From NCBI RefSeq assembly GCF_900095795.1, contig NZ_LT608328.1:1915001-1979000 (forward strand): a stretch of DNA of 64,000 bases, in the 5' to 3' direction. Below the pieces are notes generated by a model that saw only the letters and a program-made list of their open reading frames with translations, did no database searches and was not told where the DNA came from. The position numbers and the translations under genes were made by a program. Origin of the DNA: Petrimonas mucosa (GTDB lineage Bacteria; Bacteroidota; Bacteroidia; Bacteroidales; Dysgonomonadaceae). Shown piece after piece: positions 1 through 8,876 of this stretch. The stretch's first letter is position 1; the number at the start of each line of letters is the position of its first letter.

Positions 1-675
1 GGTACTGGTCTTTTCACCCGGGAGCAGGATGGGTACGGGAATCCACGCCTTGTATGCCGGTTTCCCCTTTCCGTTTTCAAGACGATCGAGCAGGTTGGTT
101 ACCGCCCGTTTTTTCGATTCGATGGCATCCTCGTGCGGAGCCATCCGGTAACAGGTGATCAGGTCGCTATTCTGTATCAGGCGGGGGGAGACACTTCCGT
201 GCAGGTCCATCGAGGTGGAGATCAGTACGTCGGTGCCCACCAGATCACGGATACGCAGCAGGAAGTCCCCTTCGGGATCATCCAGACCCTGAACGCTCAT
301 TGCCCCGTGAATATCGAAGAAGATGGCATCCAGCGGCAGTTTCGCCTTTAGACTGTCCAACGTTTTTGAAACCAGCGATTCGTATGCCTCGCGGGTCACG
401 ATGCCGCCGGGCATGGCATGTCCCCGCAGTGTGGGAAGCCATACGGCACGGTCGATGATACCCGAGTCGGGAGCAAAGAAGGGGTAGTAGGTGAAAACGC
501 TGTCGCCATATCGTGCCCGGAACGCCTCCTCGTTGGAAACGGCGGGCGAAAAGGTGCTCGACTCGATGGCGAGTCCGGCAATGGCAATCCTCGGGAGCTC
601 CTTCTTGCCACTCTCACAACCGATGATTGCGAACAGCAGGGCTGCAAGGAGAAATGTTGAAAAAATCTTATTCAT
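1..675 (-). CDS. M81-family (MlrC-like) lipoprotein, 3' end cut by window edge
   Basis: The gene is open from an ATG at 675 to the window edge, 225 codons, with no stop, so the C-terminus is missing. The N-terminus is a lipoprotein signal (hydrophobic stretch, then IIGC, Cys at residue 20). The mature part resembles the M81 metallopeptidase / microcystinase (MlrC) N-terminal domain: IAGLAIESSTFSP near the start, then an FDIHGAM segment and a GDFLLRIRDLVG segment typical of that family. The family name rests on remembered motifs, so the substrate is unknown. The start lies only 22 nt inside the end of an IS1380 element and, before that insertion, would have sat about 32 nt after the rsmE stop, suggesting a former operon with rsmE. 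Confidence 0.72.
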   Translation of the reverse strand, partial: MNKIFSTFLLAALLFAIIGCESGKKELPRIAIAGLAIESSTFSPAVSNEEAFRARYGDSVFTYYPFFAPDSGIIDRAVWLPTLRGHAMPGGIVTREAYESLVSKTLDSLKAKLPLDAIFFDIHGAMSVQGLDDPEGDFLLRIRDLVGTDVLISTSMDLHGSVSPRLIQNSDLITCYRMAPHEDAIESKKRAVTNLLDRLENGKGKPAYKAWIPVPILLPGEKTST

Positions 676-692
676 CTCTTTTTGGTTTTTTG

Positions 693-697
693 TTTGA
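693..697. repeat. Target-site duplication TTTGA, left copy
   Basis: Identical to 2366-2370 at the other side of IS1380 copy A; direct evidence that the element arrived by transposition and has not been rearranged at its ends since. Confidence 0.9.
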
Positions 698-2365
698 CTT
701 AAAAATCTCATTTAAAATTCCCAACTCAAGTTAATAGTTTTCAAAGCGGAATTTCTCTTTTTTTTCGAGAGATACCGTTTTATTTTCTTTTCATCTTCAC
801 TGTTTCTTGCACGTTTAACGTGTTGATTTACTTTTTATGGTGGCGTTTTTATATATATTAACATTACCACTCTTCCAAGGCATGGCAATTCCTTGTCATA
901 AACCCTTTTACGACACGAAAGATGGCGATGGACGATTAAGTGAAAATCCGTCATCCGGTCATCGTTGTCGTTATTCGCTGCTCAAAATCACGCCACCCCG
1001 CTTTTCGGTAATACTCCTTAGGCATTTTTACCGTGACCTGCCTGCCGGATTTCACCACTTTACCCGGCACTCGGATAAACCATTCTCGGAAGGTAGAGTG
1101 CTCTTGACGCCAAACCCAAAAGTCGCCCCGGTATCGCATGAGCACCGATAAACTGTAGGCAAATGACGAAAGTTGCCAAAGAATATCGTTTACCCAAAAA
1201 TCATGCGTGATGGTTTTTCCCGCACAAAGCGAGTTTTTGGTTTGCTCGATCCAATTCTCACTCTCTGATCGGGATCCATAAAGGGTATGGAGCTGCAAGG
1301 CATCCAATCCTTTCAGGTTCGAGCAATAGCAAAAGTACTCATACTCGGGTACAAATTGTTTTTCGCCAAAATAATCGACTTCAACCATTTGCTTTATGAT
1401 GCGCACGGCATAAAACATGCGGGGATTCCTCCAACCGCTACATTGATGTGTAAACTGACAGGTCGCCGTCCGTGGGCCAATCGGCTGCCAAGTCTGCCCG
1501 GCAAGTAAATCTTTCAGGTTTTTCAGCTTTACTTTCACCAAATATTCATGTTTACCGTCTTCTAACAAATTAAATAATCCACCATTGAAAAAACCGCTGT
1601 CGGCCCTGAAAAACACCTTCTCCACCTTTTGGGGAAGAGCGGCCAAGGTTTCTTTGACAAACTCACAAACTCCGTTTGAGGTGTAAGCTGAACCCGGGCG
1701 GAGCCATGAATTGACAAGCAGTTTCATCTCCGTGACAAAACATAAGATGGGGTGATAGCTTTTCGAACCCTTCTTATGCGAGTTATAACCCACCTCAGCC
1801 CCTTGTTGGTTGCCGTAAACGGTAAATGTGCTTGAGTCGCAATCAAGTGTCAAGCGGCTTAAACCGCAACGGGAAACTTGCATGCCTGTAAAACCCAACA
1901 ACAGCTCGTGAAGCGAACGGGCGCCCCTTTCACCCAAACCTGTCAAATGGCGGCGTATGGTGTCCTCGTCAATGTTCTTGGGTAACTTCAACAAGCGGGC
2001 AACCAAGGCGTCAAAGGTGAAGTTTTCAATCCGCTTCAAACGGTGAACACCGCACAACGATGCCAACAGGATACTTGAGAGTATTTGGGCTGTGCTGAAA
2101 CGGCTTGCATTGTGCCGGATGGTTGGGAAAAGATGTTCCAGCCGGCGATAAATGCCACAATGGTTGATAAAATCAGAGGTTACGCTTAACCCTGAATATG
2201 ACGTTAATTGTTCTGAACTGAACTCTTTCTTTACTGAACTGGCAGTAAATGAGATTTTTTTACTATTTTTGTATTGCATGTGTCGGGTGAGTGTTATTTT
2301 TTATTTAACACCTTAAAGATAAATACTTTATCTGGCACATGCAACTTTTATTTGAGACTTTTAGG
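698..2365 (-). mobile_element. IS1380-family insertion sequence, copy A (complete, 1,668 bp)
   Basis: Both ends are visible. The right end reads CCTAAAAGTCTCAAATAAAA on the minus strand and the left end reads CTTAAAAATCTCATTTAAAA on the plus strand, an imperfect inverted repeat. The element is flanked by a perfect 5-bp direct repeat TTTGA (693-697 and 2366-2370), the duplication size expected for IS1380. It carries one intact transposase gene and about 250 bp of non-coding tail (698-950). A second copy lies at 60040 in the opposite orientation. The insertion separates rsmE from the M81-type gene. Confidence 0.93.
951..2279 (-). CDS. IS1380-family transposase (copy A)
   Basis: 442 residues, ATG at 2279. 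DDE transposase that cuts and joins the ends of its element. Family marks: TLDCDSSTFTVYG with the first catalytic Asp, then QGAEVGYNSHKKG and SYHPILCF, then FFRADSGFF with the second Asp, the usual IS1380 order. The reading frame is intact, so the element could be active. Its product differs from copy B at about two dozen positions, all in the first two thirds; the last roughly 160 residues are identical. Confidence 0.93.
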   Translation of the reverse strand: MQYKNSKKISFTASSVKKEFSSEQLTSYSGLSVTSDFINHCGIYRRLEHLFPTIRHNASRFSTAQILSSILLASLCGVHRLKRIENFTFDALVARLLKLPKNIDEDTIRRHLTGLGERGARSLHELLLGFTGMQVSRCGLSRLTLDCDSSTFTVYGNQQGAEVGYNSHKKGSKSYHPILCFVTEMKLLVNSWLRPGSAYTSNGVCEFVKETLAALPQKVEKVFFRADSGFFNGGLFNLLEDGKHEYLVKVKLKNLKDLLAGQTWQPIGPRTATCQFTHQCSGWRNPRMFYAVRIIKQMVEVDYFGEKQFVPEYEYFCYCSNLKGLDALQLHTLYGSRSESENWIEQTKNSLCAGKTITHDFWVNDILWQLSSFAYSLSVLMRYRGDFWVWRQEHSTFREWFIRVPGKVVKSGRQVTVKMPKEYYRKAGWRDFEQRITTTMTG

Positions 2366-2370
2366 TTTGA
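2366..2370. repeat. Target-site duplication TTTGA, right copy
   Basis: Matches 693-697. Only 15 bp separate the right end of the element from the rsmE stop codon. Confidence 0.9.
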
Positions 2371-2380
2371 TTAAATGTTG

Positions 2381-3091
2381 CTACCGTGCATTCAACACGT
2401 GAATGGTATGGCAGGCCAACAGAGAGGCCGTTTCGGTTCTTAAACGGTTCTCTCCCAGGCTTACCGGTTCAAACCCGAGATCGAGGGCCTGTTGAACCTC
2501 TTCTTCACTGAAATCACCTTCAGGGCCGATAAGTATCAAGGCATCCTCCCCCTTCCGGCAGGTTTTGGCCAACGCCATCTTGTTGGGGTCGGGGCGGCAA
2601 TGTGCGATGAATTTTCGACCTGTAAACGGGTTTTCTACAAACTGACGAAAGGGGATCATAGGGTCAATAATGGGCATGACTGCCTGTTGCGACTGCTTCA
2701 TGGCCGAAACGACAATCTTTTCCACCCTTTCGCCCTTCAGCTCCTTCCTTTCTGAAAAACGGCAAAGCAAAGGCGAGAAGCGGTCCACCCCCAATTCGGT
2801 CGCCTTTTCGGCAAACCACTCTATCCTGTCAATGTTTTTGGTGGGCGCAAAAGCTATGTGCAAGGTGAAGTCCCAGCTTTTCGGGCGGGGAATCTCCTCG
2901 TCGATACTCACAATACAATGTTTGGGATGAGCCTGAAGCAGCGTGCAGGGGTAGAAGAATCCCTTGCCGTCGGTAACGGTCAGCTTGTCGCCCTCTTTCA
3001 TCCGCAGTACTTTTACACAGTGCTGTGATTCCTGCTCCGGCAGCTGTTGTGAAACCCGGATCCCGGGTGAGTAAAAAAACGTATCAGCCAT
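2381..3091 (-). CDS. rsmE: 16S rRNA (uracil1498-N3)-methyltransferase
   Basis: 236 residues, usual length for RsmE. It methylates N3 of U1498 in 16S rRNA using S-adenosylmethionine and belongs to the SPOUT (knotted) class. Visible marks are an N-terminal PUA-like part (HCVKVLRMKEGD), KNIDRIEWFAEKATELGV in the middle, and the C-terminal SAM-binding knot with LIGPEGDFSEEE and SLGENRLRTETA. Its start overlaps the end of the upstream nuclease gene by 8 bp, so the two are co-translated. The IS1380 element sits 15 bp after its stop. Confidence 0.95.
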   Translation of the reverse strand: MADTFFYSPGIRVSQQLPEQESQHCVKVLRMKEGDKLTVTDGKGFFYPCTLLQAHPKHCIVSIDEEIPRPKSWDFTLHIAFAPTKNIDRIEWFAEKATELGVDRFSPLLCRFSERKELKGERVEKIVVSAMKQSQQAVMPIIDPMIPFRQFVENPFTGRKFIAHCRPDPNKMALAKTCRKGEDALILIGPEGDFSEEEVQQALDLGFEPVSLGENRLRTETASLLACHTIHVLNAR

Positions 3092-3686
3092 TTTCTCTTC
3101 CCTGCCGGCGGTTTATCTCGTCGCGAAGCTTTGTCGCCAACTCGTAATCCTCAGCTTTTACAGCCTCTTCCAATCTTTTTTTAAGCGTGTCGATCTTCAC
3201 CTCCTCGATCTTTTCCCCGATCTCTTCCACCTCCATCTCCCTGTTCTGGAGATCAGATGAGAGCACCTCCTGCTCATCGAACACAATGGCCATATTCTGC
3301 ATGATGGTCTCAGTAGTGTAAATGGGCGAATGGGTACGCAATGCAATGGCCACGGCGTCGGATGTGCGGGAATCGATGCGGTATTCCCTGCCGTCCTGTC
3401 TTAACAGCAACTCCGCAAAGAAGGCACCCTCTTCGAATTTGTAAATAAAGACCTCGAGCAACTCGATGCCCAGAGAGTTGAAGATGTTGTATACCAGATC
3501 ATGAGCCAGCGGGCGGGGAGGGGTCATGTTCTCCATTACAATGGCAATGGATTGCGCTTCGGGTGTGCCAATCACAATCGGTAACCGCCGTACACCATTC
3601 TCCTCGGCAAAGATAAGTGCGTAAGCCCCGGCCTGTACCTGACTGAAAGAGATACCCAGTATCGAGAGTTTAACTTTTTTAGTCAC
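3084..3686 (-). CDS. Bifunctional nuclease family protein (DUF151) with UVR motif
   Basis: 200 residues. The N-terminal ~130 residues match the DUF151/BFN fold (LPIVIGTPEAQSIAI, then DSRTSDAVAIALRTHSPIY). The C-terminal ~35 residues form a UVR-type helical hairpin (LKKRLEEAVKAEDYELATKL), the UvrB/UvrC interaction motif. Plant and bacterial relatives are reported to have DNase and RNase activity; the role here is inferred only from the family. First gene of a short operon with rsmE (8-bp overlap). Confidence 0.9.
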   Translation of the reverse strand: MTKKVKLSILGISFSQVQAGAYALIFAEENGVRRLPIVIGTPEAQSIAIVMENMTPPRPLAHDLVYNIFNSLGIELLEVFIYKFEEGAFFAELLLRQDGREYRIDSRTSDAVAIALRTHSPIYTTETIMQNMAIVFDEQEVLSSDLQNREMEVEEIGEKIEEVKIDTLKKRLEEAVKAEDYELATKLRDEINRRQGRENG

Positions 3687-3806
3687 GACTTTTGATCTTT
3701 ATCGGTTGTAACATCAAAAATACAATTTTAAAACCAGAAAAAGGGGTGCCACAACTATTTTTTTTGATTTTTTGGAGAATTGTTGTTGCATTTGAAAAAA
3801 AATAAT

Positions 3807-3814
3807 TATCTTTG
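3807..3814 (+). promoter_or_regulatory. Promoter -7 box for tRNA-His (TATCTTTG)
   Basis: Exact match to the Bacteroidetes sigma-ABfr -7 consensus TAnnTTTG, followed by CACCC, 17 bp before the tRNA. Confidence 0.75.
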
Positions 3815-3831
3815 CACCCACTTTATGACAT

Positions 3832-3906
3832 GGTGGTTATAGCTCAGTTGGTTAGAGCGACGGATTGTGGTTCCGTAGGTCGCGGGTTCGAGTCCCGTTT
3901 TCCACC
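3832..3906 (+). tRNA. tRNA-His (GTG anticodon)
   Basis: Cloverleaf seen by eye: D arm GCTCAGTTGGTTAGAGC, anticodon stem ACGGA/TCCGT around TTGTGGT (anticodon GTG), and T arm GCGGG-TTCGAGT-CCCGT. Position 3832 is the extra G-1 expected of tRNA-His and faces a C discriminator. The acceptor stem GTGGTTA / TTTCCAC would carry two adjacent T-T mismatches, which is unusual. CCA is not encoded. Confidence 0.9.
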
Positions 3907-3953
3907 CGAATTCACTGATAGTAAGTGTTTTCTCTTTTAGATTTGTTTTAGGT

Positions 3954-3986
3954 AATCACGTATTTCACATACGTGATTTTTTTTTT
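3954..3986 (+). terminator. Rho-independent terminator after tRNA-His
   Basis: Perfect 10-bp stem AATCACGTAT / ATACGTGATT with a 5-nt loop, followed by a long T run. Confidence 0.85.
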
Positions 3987-4003
3987 GCACCAACCCGAGA
4001 TCT

Positions 4004-4591
4004 CTACCTGTGTCGTCCTTGCAAAACAGCCTCAATATCTTCCAGCTTTAACGACTTGGTCTTCAGCAGGATCAGGAAGTGGTAGAGCAGGTCTGCCGCC
4101 TCGTTCTTGAAGAGATCGATATTGTTGTCTTTCGCTTCGATAACCAGTTCTACTGCCTCTTCCCCCACCTTTTGTGCCACCTTGTTCACCCCGCTGTTGA
4201 AAAGCCTGCTGGTGTAGGACCCCTCAGCATTGCTCCCGATCCGTTGCTCGATCACACTCTCCAGTTCGTAGATAAACCCTTTGGCAATCTCACCTGAAAA
4301 ACAGCTTGTGGAGCCGGTATGACAGGTGGGACCCTGCGGAAGCGCCTTGATCAGCAGCGTGTCGTTGTCGCAATCTTCAAGAATCTCATCTACTACAAGA
4401 TAGTTACCGGAGCTCTCCCCCTTGGTCCACAACCGGTTTTTGCTTCGGCTGAAGAATGTCACCTTGCCTTCCGATCTGGTCTTTTCGAGTGCCTCTTTGT
4501 TCATATAGCCGAGCATCAGCACTTGCAATGTATGGCTGTTCTGAATGATAACCGGAACCAAACCTCCGGATTTTTCGAAATTGATTGTCAT
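4004..4591 (-). CDS. hisIE: Bifunctional phosphoribosyl-AMP cyclohydrolase / phosphoribosyl-ATP pyrophosphatase
   Basis: 195 residues. The N-terminal HisI domain (to about residue 115) opens the ring of PR-AMP and shows the zinc site: EDCDNDTLLIKA, then GPTCHTGSTSCF. The C-terminal HisE domain (about 118-195) removes pyrophosphate from PR-ATP and shows KVGEEAVELVIEAK and DLLYHFLILL. These are steps 2 and 3 of histidine synthesis. Last gene of the his operon; its ATG is 5 bp after the hisF stop. The fused form is standard in Bacteroidetes. Confidence 0.97.
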   Translation of the reverse strand: MTINFEKSGGLVPVIIQNSHTLQVLMLGYMNKEALEKTRSEGKVTFFSRSKNRLWTKGESSGNYLVVDEILEDCDNDTLLIKALPQGPTCHTGSTSCFSGEIAKGFIYELESVIEQRIGSNAEGSYTSRLFNSGVNKVAQKVGEEAVELVIEAKDNNIDLFKNEAADLLYHFLILLKTKSLKLEDIEAVLQGRHR

Positions 4592-4596
4592 GATTT

Positions 4597-5361
4597 TTAT
4601 GTTTGTTGGATTCTTACTTCAACTTGTTGTTGTCTCAGGAATTGTTTCAACTGGGGAATGGCAATTTCTCCAAAATGGAAAATGCTGGCCGCCAGCGCGG
4701 CACTGGCCTTTGTCTGCTGAAAGAGATCGGCAAAATGGTTCATGGTGCCTGCACCGCCCGAAGCGATGACCGGGATGTTCACCCCGGCGGAGATGGTAGC
4801 CGTGATATCGAGAGCAAAACCGTTTTTGGTTCCATCGTTATTCATCGATGTCAACAGGATCTCACCGGCGCCACGACGCTCCCCCTCCCTTGCCCAGTCG
4901 ACTGCCCTAAGCGGGGTGGGGGTTCTGCCCCCGTGGATATAGACTATCCATTCATCATGTTCCAGTTTCGTGTCGATAGCCAGAACAACGCACTGGCTGC
5001 CAAATTCCGCCGCAATCTCCGTGATGAGTTCGGGATGTTGTACCGCCGCCGTGTTGATGCTTACCTTGTCGGCACCCGCCTTGATGATCGCCTGTGCGTC
5101 TTCCAGCGAGTTGATTCCGCCCCCTACGGTAAAGGGAATGTTGATCTCCCGGGCAATCTTTTCAACCAGTTCCGTCAGGTTCTTACGTTTCTCAACGGTG
5201 GCCGTAATGTCGAGAAAGACCAGTTCGTCCGCCCCCTCCCTGACATAACGTTTAGCCAGTTCCACTGCGTCGCCGGCATCGCGGAGTCCGACAAAGTTTA
5301 CCCCTTTCACCGTTCGCCCGTCCTTGATGTCGAGACAGGGAATAATTCTTTTCCTGAGCAT
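4597..5361 (-). CDS. hisF: Imidazole glycerol phosphate synthase, cyclase subunit
   Basis: 254 residues, full length. A (beta/alpha)8 barrel that uses ammonia from HisH to convert PRFAR to imidazole glycerol phosphate and AICAR. Catalytic aspartates are visible in [10 protein letters not shown] (Asp11 equivalent) and VVLAIDTKL (Asp130 equivalent); phosphate-binding loops FTVGGGI and VIASGGAG are present. Partner hisH lies two genes upstream in the same operon; hisA precedes it by 24 bp. Confidence 0.97.
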   Translation of the reverse strand: MLRKRIIPCLDIKDGRTVKGVNFVGLRDAGDAVELAKRYVREGADELVFLDITATVEKRKNLTELVEKIAREINIPFTVGGGINSLEDAQAIIKAGADKVSINTAAVQHPELITEIAAEFGSQCVVLAIDTKLEHDEWIVYIHGGRTPTPLRAVDWAREGERRGAGEILLTSMNNDGTKNGFALDITATISAGVNIPVIASGGAGTMNHFADLFQQTKASAALAASIFHFGEIAIPQLKQFLRQQQVEVRIQQT

Positions 5362-5385
5362 ATCGTTTGATATTTTAGTCTCACG

Positions 5386-6105
5386 TTACAGAAACCCTGC
5401 AACGCGTAATTCGTTCAGTTCTATCTTGCCTTCGTACAACGCTTTCCCGATGATGGCTCCTTCACATCCCAGCGCCTTCACCGCCTTAAGGTCGTCAATT
5501 GATGTTATGCCGCCGCTGGCAATCAGCTTGACGCCGGTCGCCTGCAGTATCTCCGCATAGAGTTCGATGGAAGTACCTTGCAGCATACCATCCTTCGATA
5601 TATCCGTACAGATCACAAAGCTAACCCCTTTACGTTCGTAACCGGCAATGAAATCCACCACATCCAGGTCAGATTCCTGTTGCCATCCGTGAGTGGCAAT
5701 TTTTCTGCCATGACTGTCGGCACCCAGGATGATCTTGTCGGCACCGTATTGGTCCAGCCACTTCAGAAAGAGATCGGGGTTCCGGGCCGCAATGCTTCCT
5801 GCGGTAACCTGTGCGGCTCCGTTTTCGAAAGCAATACGCAGATCCTCGTCACTTTTGATTCCTCCTCCGAAGTCCACCTGCAGTGAAGTGGCAGTTGCAA
5901 TTTTTCTTAGAACATCCTTGTTTACAATGTGATTCGATTTTGCTCCATCCAGGTCGACCAGGTGCAGGTAGCCGATTCCGCTCGCTTCAAAAGCCTTTGC
6001 CACCTCTACAGGATCTTCGTTATATACCTTTCGGGTGCTGTAGTCGCCTTTGGTCAGGCGTACACACTTCCCGTCGATGATGTCTATGGCTGGAATGATT
6101 CTCAT
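5386..6105 (-). CDS. hisA: ProFAR isomerase
   Basis: 239 residues, full length. A (beta/alpha)8 barrel that carries out the Amadori rearrangement of ProFAR to PRFAR. Marks: [15 protein letters not shown] with the catalytic Asp at the end of strand 1, [18 protein letters not shown], and [13 protein letters not shown] with the second catalytic Asp. Homologous to HisF, next in the operon. It starts 27 bp after the hisH stop. Confidence 0.97.
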   Translation of the reverse strand: MRIIPAIDIIDGKCVRLTKGDYSTRKVYNEDPVEVAKAFEASGIGYLHLVDLDGAKSNHIVNKDVLRKIATATSLQVDFGGGIKSDEDLRIAFENGAAQVTAGSIAARNPDLFLKWLDQYGADKIILGADSHGRKIATHGWQQESDLDVVDFIAGYERKGVSFVICTDISKDGMLQGTSIELYAEILQATGVKLIASGGITSIDDLKAVKALGCEGAIIGKALYEGKIELNELRVAGFL

Positions 6106-6132
6106 GCGTTCTCTCCTTTGAATGGGTAGCTT

Positions 6133-6711
6133 TTAGAGTTTCAAAAAATTGCCCAGTATCCTCTCGCCGACACTCGCCGATTTCTCGGGATGAAACTGTG
6201 TGGCAAAGAAATTCCGGTGCTGCATGGCCGCACTGAACGGCAATATGTAATCGCACGTGGCGATGGTCTGGCTGCAGATTTCGGCATAGTAGCTGTGTAC
6301 GAAATATACCGTATCTTCGCTGCCAAAGCCGTCGAACAGCAACGATCGCGTCTGCTTCAGGTCGTTCCATCCGATATGTGGAACGATGTCGGTTGTCGGA
6401 AATCTCTTTACTGAGGTGTCGAAGAGTCCAAGGCAATTGGTGTTTCCCTCTTCCGAATGGCGGCACAACAGCTGCAGTCCGAGGCATATTCCCAGTACGG
6501 GCTGTTCAAGCGATCTGATAAGCCTGTCCATCTTCCGTTCCCTCAGGTACTCCATGGCCGACGATGCTTCACCTACGCCGGGAAAGATCACCTTCGCGGC
6601 CCGCCTGATCTCTATCTCGTCATCGGTAACGGAACAGTTGTATCCCAACCGTTCCACCGCATTCTTTACCGATGCGATATTGCCTGCGTTATATTTGACA
6701 ATGGCTATCAT
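6133..6711 (-). CDS. hisH: Imidazole glycerol phosphate synthase, glutamine amidotransferase subunit
   Basis: 192 residues from the ATG at 6711 (MIAIVKYNAGN), the expected HisH start; an open frame continues upstream but only by running through hisB. Class I glutamine amidotransferase that hydrolyses glutamine and feeds ammonia to HisF. The nucleophile Cys is in VLGICLGLQLL; the His-Glu pair is in TQFHPEKS. Its ATG is one base after the hisB stop, so translation is probably coupled. Confidence 0.96.
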   Translation of the reverse strand: MIAIVKYNAGNIASVKNAVERLGYNCSVTDDEIEIRRAAKVIFPGVGEASSAMEYLRERKMDRLIRSLEQPVLGICLGLQLLCRHSEEGNTNCLGLFDTSVKRFPTTDIVPHIGWNDLKQTRSLLFDGFGSEDTVYFVHSYYAEICSQTIATCDYILPFSAAMQHRNFFATQFHPEKSASVGERILGNFLKL

Positions 6712-6712
6712 G

Positions 6713-7804
6713 TTACAGTACTCCTTTGGTGCTGGGGATACCCCCCTCTTCTCCACGTTCCACGGCCATCCGGACCGATCTGGCAAATGCTTTGAATATC
6801 GCCTCCACCTTGTGGTGGTCGTTATGCCCTTCAGCTTTGATATTGAGGTTGCATCTGGCGTTATCGGAGAAGGATTTGAAGAAGTGGAGAAACATCTCGG
6901 CAGGTACATCGCCGATCATCTCACGGGTGAGATCGACATTCCAGACCAGCCAGGGACGACCGCCGAAATCGATTGCAACCTGCGCCAGACAGTCGTCCAT
7001 CGGCAGCAGGAAGCCGTATCGTGCAATCCCTTTCTTTTTTCCCAGTGCCTGCAGGAAAGCCTCGCCGAGGGCAATGGCCGTATCTTCAACCGTATGGTGC
7101 TCATCGATATGCAGATCGCCCTTGACCCGTATGGTCAGGTCAACCTTCCCGTGGCGTGCAATCTGGTCCAGCATATGGTCGAAGAATCCCAGTCCGGTCG
7201 TAATCTCGCTTTTTCCCGATCCGTCGAGGTTTACCTCCACAAAAACATCGGTCTCGGAAGTTGATCGTCGCACCACACCTCTTCTTGGCTCCTGTTTCAG
7301 GAAGGCGTAGATCTCCCCCCAGTCGGTTGTTGAGAGTACGGCATCACTGCACTTTTCCCGGTTCAGGTATATCGCTTTACAACCGAGGTTGCGGGCCAGC
7401 TGGAGATCGGTTTTCCGGTCGCCGATTACGTAAGAATTTTGCAGGTCATACCCCCCTTTCATGTAGTGGCTCAACATTGCCGTTCCCGGCTTCCGGGTGG
7501 GTAGCTGCTGGTGCTCGAACGAGCGGTCGATCAGGATGTCGCTGAAATAAATTCCCTCGTTTTCAAAAGCCCGCAGCATTTTGTTGTGTGCCGGCCAGAA
7601 ACTCTCTTCGGGAAACGACGCCGTTCCCAGACCATCCTGGTTGGTAACCATCACCAGTTCGTACTCCAGTTCCCGTGCAATCCGCGACAGGTACTGGAAT
7701 ACCTTGGGGTAGAACTCCAGCTTCTCCAGGCTGTCGACCTGATAATCGACAGGAGGCTCGATGATCAATGTACCGTCACGGTCGATAAACAACACTTTTT
7801 TCAT
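6713..7804 (-). CDS. hisB: Bifunctional histidinol-phosphatase / imidazoleglycerol-phosphate dehydratase
   Basis: 363 residues from ATG 7804 ([13 protein letters not shown]); the open frame upstream overlaps hisC and is not used. The N-terminal HAD-type phosphatase (about 1-165) shows DRDGT, MVTNQDG and [12 protein letters not shown]. The C-terminal dehydratase (about 170-363) shows the paired metal-binding motifs [28 protein letters not shown] and [14 protein letters not shown]. It supplies two steps (IGP to IAP, and histidinol phosphate to histidinol), so no separate histidinol phosphatase is needed. Confidence 0.96.
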   Translation of the reverse strand: MKKVLFIDRDGTLIIEPPVDYQVDSLEKLEFYPKVFQYLSRIARELEYELVMVTNQDGLGTASFPEESFWPAHNKMLRAFENEGIYFSDILIDRSFEHQQLPTRKPGTAMLSHYMKGGYDLQNSYVIGDRKTDLQLARNLGCKAIYLNREKCSDAVLSTTDWGEIYAFLKQEPRRGVVRRSTSETDVFVEVNLDGSGKSEITTGLGFFDHMLDQIARHGKVDLTIRVKGDLHIDEHHTVEDTAIALGEAFLQALGKKKGIARYGFLLPMDDCLAQVAIDFGGRPWLVWNVDLTREMIGDVPAEMFLHFFKSFSDNARCNLNIKAEGHNDHHKVEAIFKAFARSVRMAVERGEEGGIPSTKGVL

Positions 7805-7824
7805 GATCAATATACTATTTTCAT

Positions 7825-8865
7825 TCACCTTGCAGAACCATCCAGAAGGTAGAGCTCCTTCAGCAGTTGCCTGTTTTCGTCGGGAGTGCCGACGGTTATC
7901 CGTACACAATTTGTCACCTGAGTAGTGCGGTTGCGGATAATCACCTGCTTCTCCACCAGATGCCTGTAAACCCGGTCGGCATCCGAAACCTCTACCAGCA
8001 GGAAATTGGCATCCGATGGGTAGATCCTTTTCACGATCTTCAGTTTTGCCAATTCTTCGACAAGGTGGCTGCGCTGCTGAAGGATGATGTTGCGGCGCTT
8101 CTCAAACTCATCTGCATCTGCAAGCGCTTCCAGTGCCGCCTGCTGGTTAAGCACGCTGACGTTGTAAGGCGGTTTGGTCTTCTCCAGCAACGAGATGATC
8201 TTTTTCCCCGCAAAGGCCATTCCAATGCGTACTCCCGCCAATGCCCACGCCTTACTGAACGTCTGCATCACGATAAGATTGGGATGGCTGCCGATCTTCT
8301 CTTTTAGGCTGTACTCCGGGCAAAAATCGATATAGGCTTCGTCTGCCACCACGATCCCGTTAAACCTGTCGAGCAGTTTCCCGATATTGTTTAACCTGTT
8401 TCCAGTAGGATTGTTCGGCGAGCAGATGAAAATCAGCTTTACCGAGCTGTCCGAACCGGCCGTTTGCAGAATCTTCTCCAGATCGAGCTGGAAGTCGTCG
8501 GTCAACGGAATCCGGTGCAATCTGACGTTGTTGATGTTGGCCGACACCTCATACATGCCATAGGTGGGAGGGCAGACGATGGCGCTCGACTCTCCAGGTT
8601 CACAGAAGATCCGGTAAATCAGGTCGATCACCTCATCGCTTCCGTTGCCGATAAATATCTGATCTGCCGATATCTTCTTGATTTCCGACAACTTGCTCTT
8701 TAATGCCTTCTGGTGAGGATCAGGATATCGGTTAAGGTTCCCGTAGGGATTCTCGTTTGCATCGAGGAAGATGCCTTCACTGCCTGAAAACTCGTCGCGG
8801 GCGCTGGAGTAGGGTTTAAGCGCCAGGATATTGGGGCGTACAAATTTTGTTATATCGTCTATCAT
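7825..8865 (-). CDS. hisC: Histidinol-phosphate aminotransferase
   Basis: 346 residues. PLP-dependent class I/II aminotransferase that moves an amino group from glutamate to imidazole acetol phosphate. Marks: [18 protein letters not shown] near the N-terminus, [19 protein letters not shown] with the PLP-ring Asp, and the Schiff-base lysine in [16 protein letters not shown]. It starts 11 bp after hisD and ends 20 bp before hisB. Confidence 0.97.
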   Translation of the reverse strand: MIDDITKFVRPNILALKPYSSARDEFSGSEGIFLDANENPYGNLNRYPDPHQKALKSKLSEIKKISADQIFIGNGSDEVIDLIYRIFCEPGESSAIVCPPTYGMYEVSANINNVRLHRIPLTDDFQLDLEKILQTAGSDSSVKLIFICSPNNPTGNRLNNIGKLLDRFNGIVVADEAYIDFCPEYSLKEKIGSHPNLIVMQTFSKAWALAGVRIGMAFAGKKIISLLEKTKPPYNVSVLNQQAALEALADADEFEKRRNIILQQRSHLVEELAKLKIVKRIYPSDANFLLVEVSDADRVYRHLVEKQVIIRNRTTQVTNCVRITVGTPDENRQLLKELYLLDGSAR

Positions 8866-8876
8866 CTATCATCATC

